From Massilia sp. 9I (GTDB lineage Bacteria; Pseudomonadota; Gammaproteobacteria; Burkholderiales; Burkholderiaceae_D), in NCBI RefSeq assembly GCF_902506415.1, contig NZ_LR733275.1:2953795-3017794 (forward strand): DNA of 64,000 nucleotides. Reading direction: 5' to 3'. The position numbers and the translations under genes were made by a program. The notes beneath the pieces were generated by a model. It was given only the letters and a program-made list of their open reading frames with translations. It ran no database searches and was not told the DNA's origin. Each line of letters begins with the position of its first letter. Position 1 is the stretch's first letter. This document shows, one piece after another, positions 1 to 9,220 of the stretch.

Positions 1-28
1 TGGTCCGTTCGAATTTACCTTTTGCCAT
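1..28 (-). CDS. tuf: elongation factor Tu, first 9 codons only (cut by window edge)
   Basis: Read on the minus strand, the first 28 bases give ATG followed by codons for MAKGKFERT, the invariant start of bacterial EF-Tu. EF-Tu delivers aminoacyl-tRNA to the ribosome as a GTPase. The rest of the gene lies beyond the left edge. A good ribosome binding site (AAGGAAG) sits a few bases upstream of the ATG. It follows fusA by 87 bp, the usual last position in the str operon. Identification rests on nine residues plus context, both of which fit only tuf. Confidence 0.93.
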
Positions 29-75
29 TTCCTATCTTCCTTTAAAAGAAACGTTTATTCGTTTTAGCTGTTGTT

Positions 76-106
76 GGGAACAGGCTCCATGTTGGCGCCT
101 GTTCCC
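76..106 (+). terminator. strong hairpin with T-tract on the plus strand, in the fusA-tuf gap
   Basis: GGGAACAGGC (76-85) and GCCTGTTCCC (97-106) form a perfect 10-bp stem with an 11-nt loop, followed on the plus strand by TGTTTTTTATT. In that direction it has the form of an intrinsic terminator, facing antisense transcription entering fusA. In the operon's own (minus) direction the hairpin has no U-tract, so fusA-tuf read-through should continue. The structure is seen directly; the function is inferred. Confidence 0.55.
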
Positions 107-115
107 TGTTTTTTA

Positions 116-2221
116 TTACTTGGATTTCGCGGTCACGATTGCGTCGATCACGTGCTTCGGAGCTTCCGAATAGTGCTTGAACTCCATCGTGTAGGTCGCA
201 CGGCCCTGGGTCGCCGAACGCAGCGAGGTCGAGTAACCGAACATTTCCGACAGCGGGACTTCGGCCTTGATGATCTTGCCGCCGCCACCCGGGATTTCGT
301 CCATGCCCTGCACCATACCGCGGCGGGACGACAGGTCGCCCATCACGGAACCGGCGTAGTCTTCCGGCGTTTCCACTTCCACGGCCATCATCGGCTCGAG
401 GATGACCGGATTCGCTTTACGGCAGCCATCCTTGAACGCCATCGAGCCCGCCATGCGGAACGCGTTTTCGTTCGAGTCGACGTCGTGGTACGAACCGAAG
501 GTCAGGGTGACTTTGACGTCAACCACCGGGTAACCAGCCAGCACGCCGGCGGTCAGGGTTTCGCGCACACCCTTCTCGACTGCCGGGATGTATTCGCGAG
601 GAACCACACCGCCCTTGATGGCGTCGACGAATTCGAAGCCCTTGCCCGGCTCTTGCGGCTCGATCGACAGGACAGCGTGACCGTACTGGCCGCGACCGCC
701 CGACTGCTTGACGAACTTGCCTTCGACGTCGGTGACTGCCTTGCGGATGGTTTCGCGGTATGCAACCTGCGGCTTGCCGACGGTCGCTTCCACGTTGAAC
801 TCACGCTTCATGCGGTCAACGATAATTTCCAGGTGCAGCTCGCCCATACCACCGATGATGGTCTGGCCCGATTCTTCGTCGGTACGCACGCGGAACGATG
901 GGTCTTCCTGAGCCAGACGGTTCAGTGCCAGGCCCATCTTTTCCTGGTCAGCCTTGGTCTTCGGCTCGACTGCCTGCTGGATGACCGGCTCCGGGAACAC
1001 CATCTTTTCGAGGATGATCGGTGCCGACGGATCGCACAGGGTCTCGCCGGTGGTTGCTTCTTTCAGGCCGACTGCTGCGGCGATGTCGCCTGCGCGGACT
1101 TCCTTGATCTCTTCGCGCTGGTTCGCGTGCATCTGCAGAATACGGCCGACGCGTTCCTTCTTGCCCTTGATCGGGTTGTAGACGGTGTCGCCCGAATTGA
1201 TGACGCCCGAGTACACGCGGAAGAAGATCAGCTGGCCGACGAACGGGTCGGTCATGATCTTGAATGCCAGCGCAGCGAACTTCTCGCTGTCGTCGGCCTT
1301 ACGGGTGACCGGCTGGTCGTCTTCATCGGTACCACCGACCGGCGGAATGTCCACTGGCGACGGCAGGTATTCGATGACCGCGTCCAGCATTGCCTGCACG
1401 CCCTTGTTCTTGAATGCGGTACCGCACATCATCGGGACGATTTCACCAGCGATGGTGCGATCGCGCAGCGCCTTCTTGATCTCGGCTTCCGACAGTTCGC
1501 CTTCTTCGAGGTACTTGTTCATCAGGTCTTCCGACGCTTCCGCGGCGGTTTCGACCAGCTTCTCGCGCCACTCGTTGGCCGAAGCGACCAGCTCGGCCGG
1601 CACGTCGACGTAGTCGAACTTCATGCCCTGCGAAGCGTCGTCCCACAGGATCGCCTTCATCTTGACCAGGTCGACCACGCCCTTGAAGTTGTCTTCAGCG
1701 CCGATCGGGATCTGCAGCGGGATCGGGTTGGCCTTCAGGCGGGCGCGCATCTGCTCGTACACCTTGAAGAAGTTCGCACCGGTACGGTCCATCTTGTTGA
1801 CGAATGCCAGACGCGGGACTTTGTACTTGTTAGCCTGACGCCACACGGTTTCCGACTGCGGCTGCACGCCGCCGACTGCGCAGTAAACCATGCATGCGCC
1901 GTCCAGCACGCGCATCGAACGTTCCACCTCGATGGTGAAGTCGACGTGGCCCGGGGTATCGATGATGTTGAAGCGGTGCGGCTCGAAGTTGTTGGCCATA
2001 CCCTTCCAGAAGCAGGTCGTCGCTGCCGAGGTAATGGTAATGCCGCGTTCCTGCTCCTGCTCCATCCAGTCCATGGTGGCGGCGCCGTCGTGCACTTCAC
2101 CGATCTTGTGGTTCACACCCGTGTAGAACAGGATGCGTTCGGTGGTCGTCGTTTTACCGGCGTCGATGTGAGCGGAAATACCGATGTTGCGGTAGCGCTC
2201 AATGGGGGTAGTGCGTGCCAT
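116..2221 (-). CDS. fusA: elongation factor G
   Basis: This 701-residue translational GTPase drives translocation of tRNA and mRNA on the ribosome. The N-terminal G domain shows the P-loop AHIDAGKTT near residue 17, a DTPGHVDF G3 motif and the NKMD G4 motif. Domains II to V follow at normal length for bacterial EF-G (about 700 residues). An AGGA ribosome binding site (TTAGGAAAAATT) precedes the ATG. It is the third gene of the rpsL-rpsG-fusA-tuf operon, 116 bp downstream of rpsG. The long plus-strand frame lying opposite is a high-GC shadow. Confidence 0.98.
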   Translation of the reverse strand: MARTTPIERYRNIGISAHIDAGKTTTTERILFYTGVNHKIGEVHDGAATMDWMEQEQERGITITSAATTCFWKGMANNFEPHRFNIIDTPGHVDFTIEVERSMRVLDGACMVYCAVGGVQPQSETVWRQANKYKVPRLAFVNKMDRTGANFFKVYEQMRARLKANPIPLQIPIGAEDNFKGVVDLVKMKAILWDDASQGMKFDYVDVPAELVASANEWREKLVETAAEASEDLMNKYLEEGELSEAEIKKALRDRTIAGEIVPMMCGTAFKNKGVQAMLDAVIEYLPSPVDIPPVGGTDEDDQPVTRKADDSEKFAALAFKIMTDPFVGQLIFFRVYSGVINSGDTVYNPIKGKKERVGRILQMHANQREEIKEVRAGDIAAAVGLKEATTGETLCDPSAPIILEKMVFPEPVIQQAVEPKTKADQEKMGLALNRLAQEDPSFRVRTDEESGQTIIGGMGELHLEIIVDRMKREFNVEATVGKPQVAYRETIRKAVTDVEGKFVKQSGGRGQYGHAVLSIEPQEPGKGFEFVDAIKGGVVPREYIPAVEKGVRETLTAGVLAGYPVVDVKVTLTFGSYHDVDSNENAFRMAGSMAFKDGCRKANPVILEPMMAVEVETPEDYAGSVMGDLSSRRGMVQGMDEIPGGGGKIIKAEVPLSEMFGYSTSLRSATQGRATYTMEFKHYSEAPKHVIDAIVTAKSK

Positions 2222-2337
2222 AATTTTTCCTAAATCTTTGAATGGACAAAACCGGGCAACATTTTGAGATCAAAACGCGCCCGGCCTGAACAACTGATAC
2301 TGCAGGCCGCACTCCCCGAAGGGGTTTGGCCATGTGC

Positions 2338-2808
2338 TTAGAAGCGGAAGTGCGAGAACGCCTTGTTCGCTTCTGCCATGCGGTGCACTTCATCGCGACG
2401 CTTCATTGCGCCGCCGCGCATTTCGGCCGCTTCCATCAGTTCACCACCCAGGCGTTGTGGCATGGATTTTTCGCTGCGCTTGTTTGCGGCTTCGCGCAAC
2501 CAACGCATGGACAGCGCCATACGACGAACCGGACGAACTTCCACTGGCACCTGGTAGTTGGCGCCACCGACGCGGCGGGACTTGACTTCCACCATCGGCT
2601 TAGCGTTGTTGATCGCGGTCGTGAACACTTCCAGCGGGTCTTTGCCCGATTTGGACTGGATGTATTCGAACGCACCGTAGATGATGTTTTCAGCGACCGA
2701 TTTTTTACCGGACAGCATCAGAACGTTGACGAACTTGGCGACATCGGTGTTGCCGAATTTTGGATCCGGCAGGATTTCGCGCTTGGGTACTTCACGACGA
2801 CGTGGCAT
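2338..2808 (-). CDS. rpsG: 30S ribosomal protein S7
   Basis: The 156-residue product begins [20 protein letters not shown], the standard start of S7. S7 is the primary binder that nucleates the head of the 30S subunit on the 3' domain of 16S rRNA. Its length matches the family. The gene lies between rpsL and fusA. In E. coli, S7 represses its own operon by binding the rpsL-rpsG intercistronic mRNA; here that gap is 150 nt and contains hairpins, so similar control is possible but unproven. Confidence 0.98.
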   Translation of the reverse strand: MPRRREVPKREILPDPKFGNTDVAKFVNVLMLSGKKSVAENIIYGAFEYIQSKSGKDPLEVFTTAINNAKPMVEVKSRRVGGANYQVPVEVRPVRRMALSMRWLREAANKRSEKSMPQRLGGELMEAAEMRGGAMKRRDEVHRMAEANKAFSHFRF

Positions 2809-2832
2809 TTCAATTCCTTCCTATCTTCAGTT

Positions 2833-2851
2833 GAGTGCGGGATCCGCACTC
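2833..2851 (-). other. hairpin in the rpsL-rpsG intercistronic mRNA
   Basis: GAGTGCGG and CCGCACTC form a perfect 8-bp stem around a GAT loop, about 25 nt upstream of the rpsG start on the transcribed strand. A second short dyad (GAAAGA/TCTTTC, 2854-2874) lies beside it. There is no U-tract, so it is not an obvious terminator. By analogy with E. coli it might take part in S7 feedback or mRNA processing; that role is a guess. Confidence 0.35.
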
Positions 2852-2958
2852 GCGAAAGACCCTCATGATCTTTCACTTACTCGGCCTGACGGCCGGCTCA
2901 ACTTAACTTTTTAATGTGACCTGTTTGTGACAGGGTCCGCAGGATTACAGTCCGAGAA

Positions 2959-3345
2959 TTACTTCTTGGCGCCTGCTTTAGCGCGCTTCGCACCGTACTT
3001 CGAGCGAGCTTGCTTACGGTCTTTCACGCCCTGGGTATCCAGTGCGCCGCGGACCATGTGGTAACGCACACCCGGCAAGTCTTTCACACGGCCGCCGCGG
3101 ATCAGGACGACGCTGTGCTCTTGCAGGTTGTGGCCTTCACCGCCGATGTACGAAATGACTTCGAAACCGTTGGTCAGGCGAACTTTAGCGACCTTACGCA
3201 GTGCCGAGTTCGGCTTCTTCGGGGTCGTGGTGTAGACACGGGTGCAAACGCCGCGCTTTTGCGGGCAGTTTTCCAGTGCCGGCGACTTGCTCTTCACAAC
3301 CGCGGCTTCACGCGGCTTGCGAATCAGTTGATTGATGGTTGGCAT
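2959..3345 (-). CDS. rpsL: 30S ribosomal protein S12
   Basis: The 128-residue product starts [12 protein letters not shown] and contains the conserved [17 protein letters not shown] and [17 protein letters not shown] blocks around the decoding-centre loops. S12 controls decoding fidelity and is the classic site of streptomycin-resistance changes. The lysines at the usual resistance positions appear wild type (TPKKPNSA). It is the first gene of the str operon, with a sigma-70 promoter about 165 nt upstream. Confidence 0.98.
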   Translation of the reverse strand: MPTINQLIRKPREAAVVKSKSPALENCPQKRGVCTRVYTTTPKKPNSALRKVAKVRLTNGFEVISYIGGEGHNLQEHSVVLIRGGRVKDLPGVRYHMVRGALDTQGVKDRKQARSKYGAKRAKAGAKK

Positions 3346-3709
3346 CGTTCAAAAATCCAACAAAGTTACTACGTTGATGACCCGGGCCTGTCTTGCCTTT
3401 GGCCCGGGGACTGAAACCTAGTCCCGGCATCTTGCTCACAGCAGAGGCGACGAAAGCCACTCACCGAAGGAGCGGCTGCGAATGCGTATACCATGTGCAG
3501 AATAAATCGAGAACTCGCGAGTATAGACCCGATATGGGAGTGGGTCAACCGCTTTGCCGACCGGTAGAGCCGACGGCAAGGGTTTACCGCGGTTTACCAT
3601 GGCGGATGTGGCAAGCTTGCTACAGAACGGCCCTGCCCGATGCTGTCAGGACAGTGTATTTCCGGCGATAAAGACAGGATAATAGCCTATTTGCCTGCTT
3701 ACTGAGCCG
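3346..3709. other. 364-bp divergent intergenic region between the str operon and the phosphoethanolamine transferase gene
   Basis: It holds the minus-strand str promoter (3520-3548) and an rpsL leader of roughly 165 nt containing the dyad CCCGGGCC/GGCCCGGG (around 3381-3408). On the plus strand a weak -10-like GATAAT (3678-3683) precedes the 3710 gene without a convincing -35. I see no tRNA, small gene or repeat here; a 92-codon plus-strand frame in this gap has no recognisable protein features. Confidence 0.6.
3520..3548 (-). promoter_or_regulatory. sigma-70 promoter of the str operon
   Basis: On the minus strand TTGACC (3548-3543) and TATACT (3525-3520) are separated by exactly 17 bp. This is near consensus and correctly oriented toward rpsL, giving a predicted start near 3513 and a leader of about 165 nt. 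Confidence 0.75.
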
Positions 3710-5497
3710 ATGTCCCGCCTGCTGCGCCCCGCCAACCTGTACCTGCTGCTGAGCTATGCGCTGCTCTCCTGCATGCCTTTCGCCGGGCGGCTGCTGGGCG
3801 TTCCCGGCGCCGGCGACGGCAGCGCCTGGCAGCTGCTGGGCGCCGGCCTGTTCGCCTGGATCGCCGCCTGGGCCCTGTGCAAGCGGCCGGCCTGGTTCCA
3901 CTGGGCGCTGCTGCCGGCCTTCCTGGCCCTGCCGACCGAGCTCTACCTGCTTATCTATTACGGCCAGGGCATCTCGACCCACCACCTCGGCATCATCGCC
4001 GAGACCAGCCCCAGCGAGGCGCTCGAATTCCTGGGCGGGAAAGCCTGGCTGCTGGGCGCGGTGCTGGCCGGCGTGCTGCTGTGGTTCGGCTCGACCTGGA
4101 TGGTGGCCTGGCGCACCCGCGACCTTGACTGGGACGACCGCTCGCGCTGGCTGGTATTGGCGGCGCTGGGCGCCTGCGCGGCGGTGCTGGCATATGGCCA
4201 GAAATTCGGCTACGCCCAGTCGAACGGCGCGCGCAAGGCCACGCCCGTCACCGCGCTGGCGGGAAGCTGGCCGGTGCTCCCCGCCTGGGCCAGGCCGCCG
4301 GTCGACCTCGACCTGTTCGCCCGCTCCTGGCCCTTCGGCCTGGCCGCGCGCGGCGTCGACTTCTATAAGGAGCGCGTCTACCTGGCGGAGCTGAACCGGC
4401 GCAGCGCCGCCTTCCGCTTCCATGCGAAGCAGGCGGGCGACGGGCACGGTCCCCAGGTCGTGGTGGTGGTGCTGGGCGAATCCTCGCGCTTCGACCGCTG
4501 GAGCCTGAACGGCTACGAACGCGAGACCAACCCCTTATTAAGTAAGGAAGACAAGCTGGTGATGCTGAAGGACGTGATCACGCCGGTGTCGGCCACCCGC
4601 CTGTCGGTCCCGGTGATCATCTCGCGCAAGCCCGCCATGCAAAGCCTGAAGGACGGCTTCTCGGAAAAATCCTTCCTGTCGGCCTTCAAGGAAGCCGGCT
4701 TCAAGACCTTCTGGATCTCGAACCAGGTCTCGTTCGGCAAGTTCGACACCCCGGTCTCGGTGTTCGCGCAGGAGGCCGACGAAGTCCAGTTCCTGAACCT
4801 GGGCGGTTTTTCCGGCGCCTCGAACCTCGACGCGGTGCTGCTCGAACCGCTGCGGCGCGCCATCGACGATCCGTCGCACAAGGTGCTGGTGGTGCTGCAC
4901 ACCCTGGGCAGCCACTGGAACTACGCGCACCGCTATCCGCCGGAGTTCGACCGCTGGCAGCCCTCGCTGAAGTCGATCGCCAAGCCCGACTACACCAATC
5001 CGCGCATCGAGCCGCAGATGAACAACAGCTACGACAGCGCGATCCTGTACACCGACTGGTTCCTGTCCAGGGTGATTGGGGAATTGAAGGAGACCGGCCT
5101 GCCGGCTTCGCTCCTGTACGTGGCCGACCATGGCCAGACCCTGTACGACAAGTCGTGCAAGATCGCCTTCCACGGCCACAACACCCAGTACGAATTCCAC
5201 GTGCCAGCCTTCGTCTGGTATTCAGACGGCTACGCCGAGCGCTTCCCGGCCAAGGTGGAACAGCTGCAGCGCCACCGCGACGCCCGGCTCTCGACCGAAA
5301 ACATGTTCCACACCCTGCTCGACATGGCCGACATCCGCTATCCGGGCGAAAGCCTGGACCGCAGCTTCGTCAATCCGGCCTTCACGCGCCACAAGCGCTA
5401 CGTCGACAGCTACGGCTGGACCGACTACGACGATGCGAAGATGCGCGGCGACTGCCGCGAGGTGATCGCCAACGGCAAGCCGCTCAAGCGGCAATAG
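3710..5497 (+). CDS. phosphoethanolamine transferase-like sulfatase-fold membrane enzyme (EptA/CptA family)
   Basis: The protein has 595 residues. The N-terminal ~165 residues are rich in hydrophobic helices (about five membrane segments). A periplasmic alkaline-phosphatase/sulfatase-fold domain follows. The nucleophile motif is LGESSRFDRWSLNGY at residues 255-269; E257 and S258 align with the metal-binding Glu and the nucleophile. EptA-type enzymes usually have Thr there (GETAR), other branches Ser. Later metal-site motifs are ADHGQTLYD and the HGHN stretch. Family members move phosphoethanolamine from phosphatidylethanolamine onto lipid A or other envelope glycans. The acceptor cannot be told from sequence. 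It is a single gene, divergent from rpsL, with no strong ribosome binding site. Confidence 0.85.
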   Translation: MSRLLRPANLYLLLSYALLSCMPFAGRLLGVPGAGDGSAWQLLGAGLFAWIAAWALCKRPAWFHWALLPAFLALPTELYLLIYYGQGISTHHLGIIAETSPSEALEFLGGKAWLLGAVLAGVLLWFGSTWMVAWRTRDLDWDDRSRWLVLAALGACAAVLAYGQKFGYAQSNGARKATPVTALAGSWPVLPAWARPPVDLDLFARSWPFGLAARGVDFYKERVYLAELNRRSAAFRFHAKQAGDGHGPQVVVVVLGESSRFDRWSLNGYERETNPLLSKEDKLVMLKDVITPVSATRLSVPVIISRKPAMQSLKDGFSEKSFLSAFKEAGFKTFWISNQVSFGKFDTPVSVFAQEADEVQFLNLGGFSGASNLDAVLLEPLRRAIDDPSHKVLVVLHTLGSHWNYAHRYPPEFDRWQPSLKSIAKPDYTNPRIEPQMNNSYDSAILYTDWFLSRVIGELKETGLPASLLYVADHGQTLYDKSCKIAFHGHNTQYEFHVPAFVWYSDGYAERFPAKVEQLQRHRDARLSTENMFHTLLDMADIRYPGESLDRSFVNPAFTRHKRYVDSYGWTDYDDAKMRGDCREVIANGKPLKRQ

Positions 5498-5518
5498 ACC
5501 GAACCGCCAACCGGGGGC

Positions 5519-5593
5519 AGGTCTAACATTTCTACACGGGCTCTACCTTGCAACCTCGTACTACTGCTGAGCTTGTGTTGGAATGTTAGACCT
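5519..5593. repeat. 12-bp perfect inverted repeat between convergent genes
   Basis: AGGTCTAACATT (5519-5530) is repeated in inverse as AATGTTAGACCT (5582-5593), separated by 51 bp. It fills the gap between the plus-strand gene ending at 5497 and the minus-strand gene ending at 5615. The right arm is followed by a T-rich run (TGGTTTTGTTT) on the plus strand, so it may serve as a terminator region. A small mobile remnant is another possibility. Confidence 0.4.
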
Positions 5594-5614
5594 CACCCTG
5601 GTTTTGTTTGGCGC

Positions 5615-7186
5615 TCAGGCGACGTTGAGGTCGGGGCGCTCCGGGGGTTCGGCCAGGTGGCTGCTCAGCCAGCGCGCCACCTCGGCCGCCCGGTCCTCGA
5701 TCTGCGCGCCGAATCCCTGGGTGGCCAGCAGCGCGATGCCGTTCGGGTCGCGCAGTACGCCCGGCTTCAGGACCGGCGCCCCGCCCGTGGTATCGATGCG
5801 GAAGGCGTCCAGCTTGCCGGCGAGGATGCGCGCGAGCACCAGGTTGTGCGAGGAGACCAGCACCAGATCGCGCGTGCACAGGGTCTCCAGCACCGCCGCC
5901 GCGGCAGACACCGATTCCAGGTGATTGGTGCCGCGGAAGACCTCGTCGATCAGGCAGATGCCGGGCGTGCGCCGGCTGGCGTCCAGCAGTTCGCGCGCCC
6001 GGCGCAGTTCCGACATATATAAACTCTCGCCGCCCAGCAGCGAATCTTCGTTCTGCATGCTGGCGCGTACCGGCAGCGCCGGCAGGCGCGCCGCCTCTGC
6101 GTAGCAGAAGCCGAAGGCGCGCGCCGCGACCAGGTTCAGGCCCACCATGCGCAGCAGGGTGCTCTTGCCCGATGCGTTCTGGCCGGAGATGAACGCGCCC
6201 TGCCCGCCCAGGCTCACCGTCAGCGGCGTCGGCTGCGCCATCAAGGGATGCACGCCGCCGCGCAGTTCCAGGATGCGTGGCGGCGTGCGCTCGGCCCAGC
6301 ACCACAGCGGCTGGGTGCGCAGATGGCGCGCCAGCGCCGCGTCGGCATCCAGGTCGGCGCTGCGCAGGTAGCAGGCGCGCAGGAAGGCGCGCGCGTCACC
6401 GACGGCACGCGTGGTCTTCCAGTAGCGGCCGATGTTGTGCGCCGCGAACCAGTTCAGGTAAGCCTCGGCGCCCGGGATCATGCGCATCACGAGCGGGCGT
6501 GACAGGCGCGCATGCAGGCGCACCGCCTCGGTGCGCGCGGCAACGAAAGGTTCGAGCAGCGGGCCGCCTAGCGCCGCCAGCGCATGGCTGCCGGCCAGCA
6601 GCGCCTGCAGGCTGTCCAGGGTGTTGTTCCAGGCCTCGATGCGGCGGCTGTAACGGATCTGCAGCGCCATCAGCGGCGCCAGGGCCGCGATGGTCGCCAT
6701 CCAGCCCAGCGGCTGGGTCACCAGCAAGCCGAGCGAGAGCAGCAGGAGCAGCGGCAGCACCCACAGGAAGCGGGTCCAGGCCGGCGCCGCCGGCAATGCG
6801 TACTCCGGGCCGCCGAACAGCAGGCCGGCGACCTCGGTTTCGGCATGGCGCAGGGGACGCAGCGCCTTGGTGAGCGCATCGAGCCGCGCCGGATCGTCGA
6901 GCAGGCCGCGCAGGCGCCCCGTCAAGCCGGCGCAATCCTGGTCGTCCAAGCCTGCGCGCAGGCGCCGGTGCAGCATCTGGCGCCCGAAAATGCTGCTGCC
7001 CTGCGCCAGCCGCTCTTCCCAGGATTCCAGCAGGAGGTCGTGCCAGGTCTGGTCGTCGAGCGCGGTATCGGCATCCGCGCCGGCGCGGTGCAGGCGGCCG
7101 ATTTCCTCCAGCGTGAAGAAAGGTGACGGCGGTTCGGGTTCGGCGGCAGGCAGCAGGCGCTGGAGAAAGGCGGGGATGGCAGGCAT
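5615..7186 (-). CDS. MutS-family ATPase-domain protein without mismatch-recognition domains
   Basis: The product has 523 residues from the ATG at 7186; a TTG 39 bp upstream is also in frame but less likely. The C-terminal third carries the MutS ATPase core: Walker A SGQNASGKSTLLRMVG, Walker B-like ICLIDEVFRGTNHLES, and a downstream VSSHN switch. The N-terminal part has helical clamp/core-like segments and two hydrophobic stretches (around LLLLLSLGLLVTQPLGW) but no MutS domain I. The protein is far shorter than MutS1 (~850 residues). Such 'MutS-related, family 1' proteins with possible membrane segments are widespread but uncharacterised, so a role in mismatch repair should not be assumed. Confidence 0.8.
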   Translation of the reverse strand: MPAIPAFLQRLLPAAEPEPPSPFFTLEEIGRLHRAGADADTALDDQTWHDLLLESWEERLAQGSSIFGRQMLHRRLRAGLDDQDCAGLTGRLRGLLDDPARLDALTKALRPLRHAETEVAGLLFGGPEYALPAAPAWTRFLWVLPLLLLLSLGLLVTQPLGWMATIAALAPLMALQIRYSRRIEAWNNTLDSLQALLAGSHALAALGGPLLEPFVAARTEAVRLHARLSRPLVMRMIPGAEAYLNWFAAHNIGRYWKTTRAVGDARAFLRACYLRSADLDADAALARHLRTQPLWCWAERTPPRILELRGGVHPLMAQPTPLTVSLGGQGAFISGQNASGKSTLLRMVGLNLVAARAFGFCYAEAARLPALPVRASMQNEDSLLGGESLYMSELRRARELLDASRRTPGICLIDEVFRGTNHLESVSAAAAVLETLCTRDLVLVSSHNLVLARILAGKLDAFRIDTTGGAPVLKPGVLRDPNGIALLATQGFGAQIEDRAAEVARWLSSHLAEPPERPDLNVA

Positions 7187-7342
7187 GCGGGGATGGTAAC
7201 AGCCCCGTCGAGGGCGAATGTTCAATCTTTGTCACGCCCGTGAGGCGAACTGCGTACGTTCTCCCACATACGGATGTGTCTGGAAATGTCAGGATCAGCG
7301 ACCACAAGTATCCGACAACGACTGAGAAGAAAGGACCACTCC

Positions 7343-9118
7343 ATGACACGCGTCTTCACCGCAACGGTGCTCGCCCTGGCAATCGGCAGCGCCTACGCCC
7401 AGCAGGGTGACGGCACCCGCGCCAGCGCCACCGCCAATGTGTTCAAGCCCGCCAAGGTGGACGCGACCCCGGAGCGCATGAAGGGTATCCGCGCCCCACA
7501 GGGCTTCACCGTCACGCCCTTCGCCACGGGCCTGAAGAACGCCCGCATCATCGCAGTAGCGCCCAACGGCGACGTCTACGTCAGCCGGCGCGACCAGGGC
7601 GACGTGCTGCTGCTCAAGGACAGCAACGGCGATGGCCGTGCCGACGGCGCCCCGATCGAAGTCGTCAACCGCGCCGGCGCCCACGGCATGGCAATCAAGG
7701 ACAACAAGTTCTATCTCGTCACCGTCAAGGAACTGTTCGTGGCCGACATCAAGGCCGACGGCCGCCTGGGCGAGCTGAAGCTGCTGGTAGGCGACCTGCC
7801 GGATTCCGGCCAGCACCCGAACCGCACCATCGCCTTCGGCCCGGACGGCATGCTCTACCTCACCGTGGGCAGCACCTGCAACACCTGCAACGAAAGCAAT
7901 CCGGAGAACGCGACCATCCTGCGCCTGTCGCCGGACGGCCAGCATCGCAGCATCTGGGCCAGCGGCCTGCGCAACACCATCGGCTTCGACTGGCATCCGC
8001 AGACCGGCGAGCTGTGGGCCTTCGATCACGGCATCGACTTCCTCGGCGACGAGCAGCAGCAGGAAGAGATCAACAAGATCGAGATGGGCAAGATGTACGG
8101 CTGGCCGCACGTCTACGGCGCCGGCGAGATCTACCCGCAAAGCACCCCGGTGGGCGAGATCAAGAAGGAAGAATGGAAGGCGCGCAGCACGCCGATGGTG
8201 CTGGGCTACACCGCGCACGCGGCGCCGATGCAGATGGTGTTCGGCTACCGCGGCGGCTTCCCGGCCGAATACAGCGGCGACGCCTTCGCGACCATGCGCG
8301 GCTCTTGGAACCGCGCCCAGGCCTCGGGCTACGAGATCGTGCGGGTGCGCTTCGCGAATGGCCAGCCGAAATCCGTCGAACCCTTCGTCACCGGCTTCCT
8401 GACGGACGGCGGCAAGACCCACATCGCCCGCCCGGTCGGCCTGGCCTGGGCCAAGGACGGGTCCCTGCTGATGGCGGACGACGGCAACGGCGTCATCTAC
8501 CGCATCGCCCACAGTGCCGGCAAGCCGGGTAATCTCACCGCCATGGCGCCCGCCGGCCCGATGCAGCAGCAGGCCAACAAGGGCAACGGCGTACCGCTGG
8601 CGAACAAGCGCCCCGAGACCGCATCGGCAGGCAGCCTCTCGGTCAGCTCCCCGAGCTTCAAGGCGGGCGGCGCGATCGACCAGAAATACAGCGAGTACGC
8701 CGACGGCGTGTCGCCGGCCCTGACGTGGAAAGCGGTGCCGAATGCGAAGTCCTACGCCGTCATCATGGAAGACCCGGACGCCAAGCCGGTCACGCCTTTC
8801 GTGCACTGGCTGGCCTGGAACATCCCGGCGAATGTCACCAGCCTGCCGGAAGGCCTGCAGGAGCAGCCGCGCCTGACCGATCCGGAAGGCGTGCTGCAGG
8901 GCCGTAACACGCGCGGTTCGACCGGCTACTTCGGACCCAAGCCGCCGATGGGCGACAAGCCGCACCACTACCACTTCCAGGTCTACGCCCTCGACAGCAT
9001 GCTCGAGGTGCCGTTTGGCGCCGACCGCGACCAGCTGCTGCAGGCGATGCAGGGCCATGTGATCGGCAAGGGCGAAGTGATGGGCACCTACGCGCAGAAG
9101 CAGAAGCCGCCGAAGTGA
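7343..9118 (+). CDS. secreted PQQ-dependent sugar dehydrogenase-like beta-propeller fused to a PEBP (YbhB/YbcL) domain
   Basis: The ATG at 7343 is preceded by AAAGGA and opens a signal peptide (MTRVFTATVLALAIGSAYA), giving 591 residues; the frame is open further upstream but lacks support. Residues ~35-400 form a sorbosone/glucose-dehydrogenase-like six-bladed propeller (repeated PNGDVYVSRR, FGPDGMLYLTVG, GLRNTIGFDWHP and AFDHGIDFLGD blocks). Residues ~430-585 match phosphatidylethanolamine-binding proteins of the YbhB/YbcL type: MEDPDAKP, FVHWLAWNIP, GSTGYFGPKPPMG, and HHYHFQVYALD. The propeller probably uses PQQ to oxidise a periplasmic sugar or aldehyde. The role of the PEBP part is unknown. 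Confidence 0.85.
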   Translation: MTRVFTATVLALAIGSAYAQQGDGTRASATANVFKPAKVDATPERMKGIRAPQGFTVTPFATGLKNARIIAVAPNGDVYVSRRDQGDVLLLKDSNGDGRADGAPIEVVNRAGAHGMAIKDNKFYLVTVKELFVADIKADGRLGELKLLVGDLPDSGQHPNRTIAFGPDGMLYLTVGSTCNTCNESNPENATILRLSPDGQHRSIWASGLRNTIGFDWHPQTGELWAFDHGIDFLGDEQQQEEINKIEMGKMYGWPHVYGAGEIYPQSTPVGEIKKEEWKARSTPMVLGYTAHAAPMQMVFGYRGGFPAEYSGDAFATMRGSWNRAQASGYEIVRVRFANGQPKSVEPFVTGFLTDGGKTHIARPVGLAWAKDGSLLMADDGNGVIYRIAHSAGKPGNLTAMAPAGPMQQQANKGNGVPLANKRPETASAGSLSVSSPSFKAGGAIDQKYSEYADGVSPALTWKAVPNAKSYAVIMEDPDAKPVTPFVHWLAWNIPANVTSLPEGLQEQPRLTDPEGVLQGRNTRGSTGYFGPKPPMGDKPHHYHFQVYALDSMLEVPFGADRDQLLQAMQGHVIGKGEVMGTYAQKQKPPK

Positions 9119-9126
9119 TGCCCGTG

Positions 9127-9182
9127 GTGTCCGGCCGGACTGTCCGACGCCTGTATTGACGGACAGTCCGGACACCGGACAC
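9127..9182. promoter_or_regulatory. palindromic activator-binding array (TGTCCG/CGGACA) upstream of the sigma-54 promoter
   Basis: Left arm GTGTCCGGCCGGACTGTCCG (9127-9146) faces a near-identical inverse right arm ending at 9182, with a 13-bp centre. It contains TGTCCG at 9128 and 9141 and CGGACA at 9160, 9169 and 9176. It lies about 65-120 bp upstream of the predicted sigma-54 start site, the usual place for enhancer-binding-protein sites. The likely binder is the activator encoded at 13875. Confidence 0.7.
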
Positions 9183-9220
9183 AACTATAGCTTTTCTCGC
9201 AAAATCAAGGACTTGCCTCC

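Noticed and set aside
71..2233. 720-codon open frame on the plus strand
   Set aside because: It is the antisense shadow of fusA; the protein has no recognisable motif and the composition expected of reversed high-GC codons.
3393..3671. 92-codon plus-strand frame in the str leader
   Set aside because: It covers the str promoter region, has no ribosome binding site and no protein-like composition.
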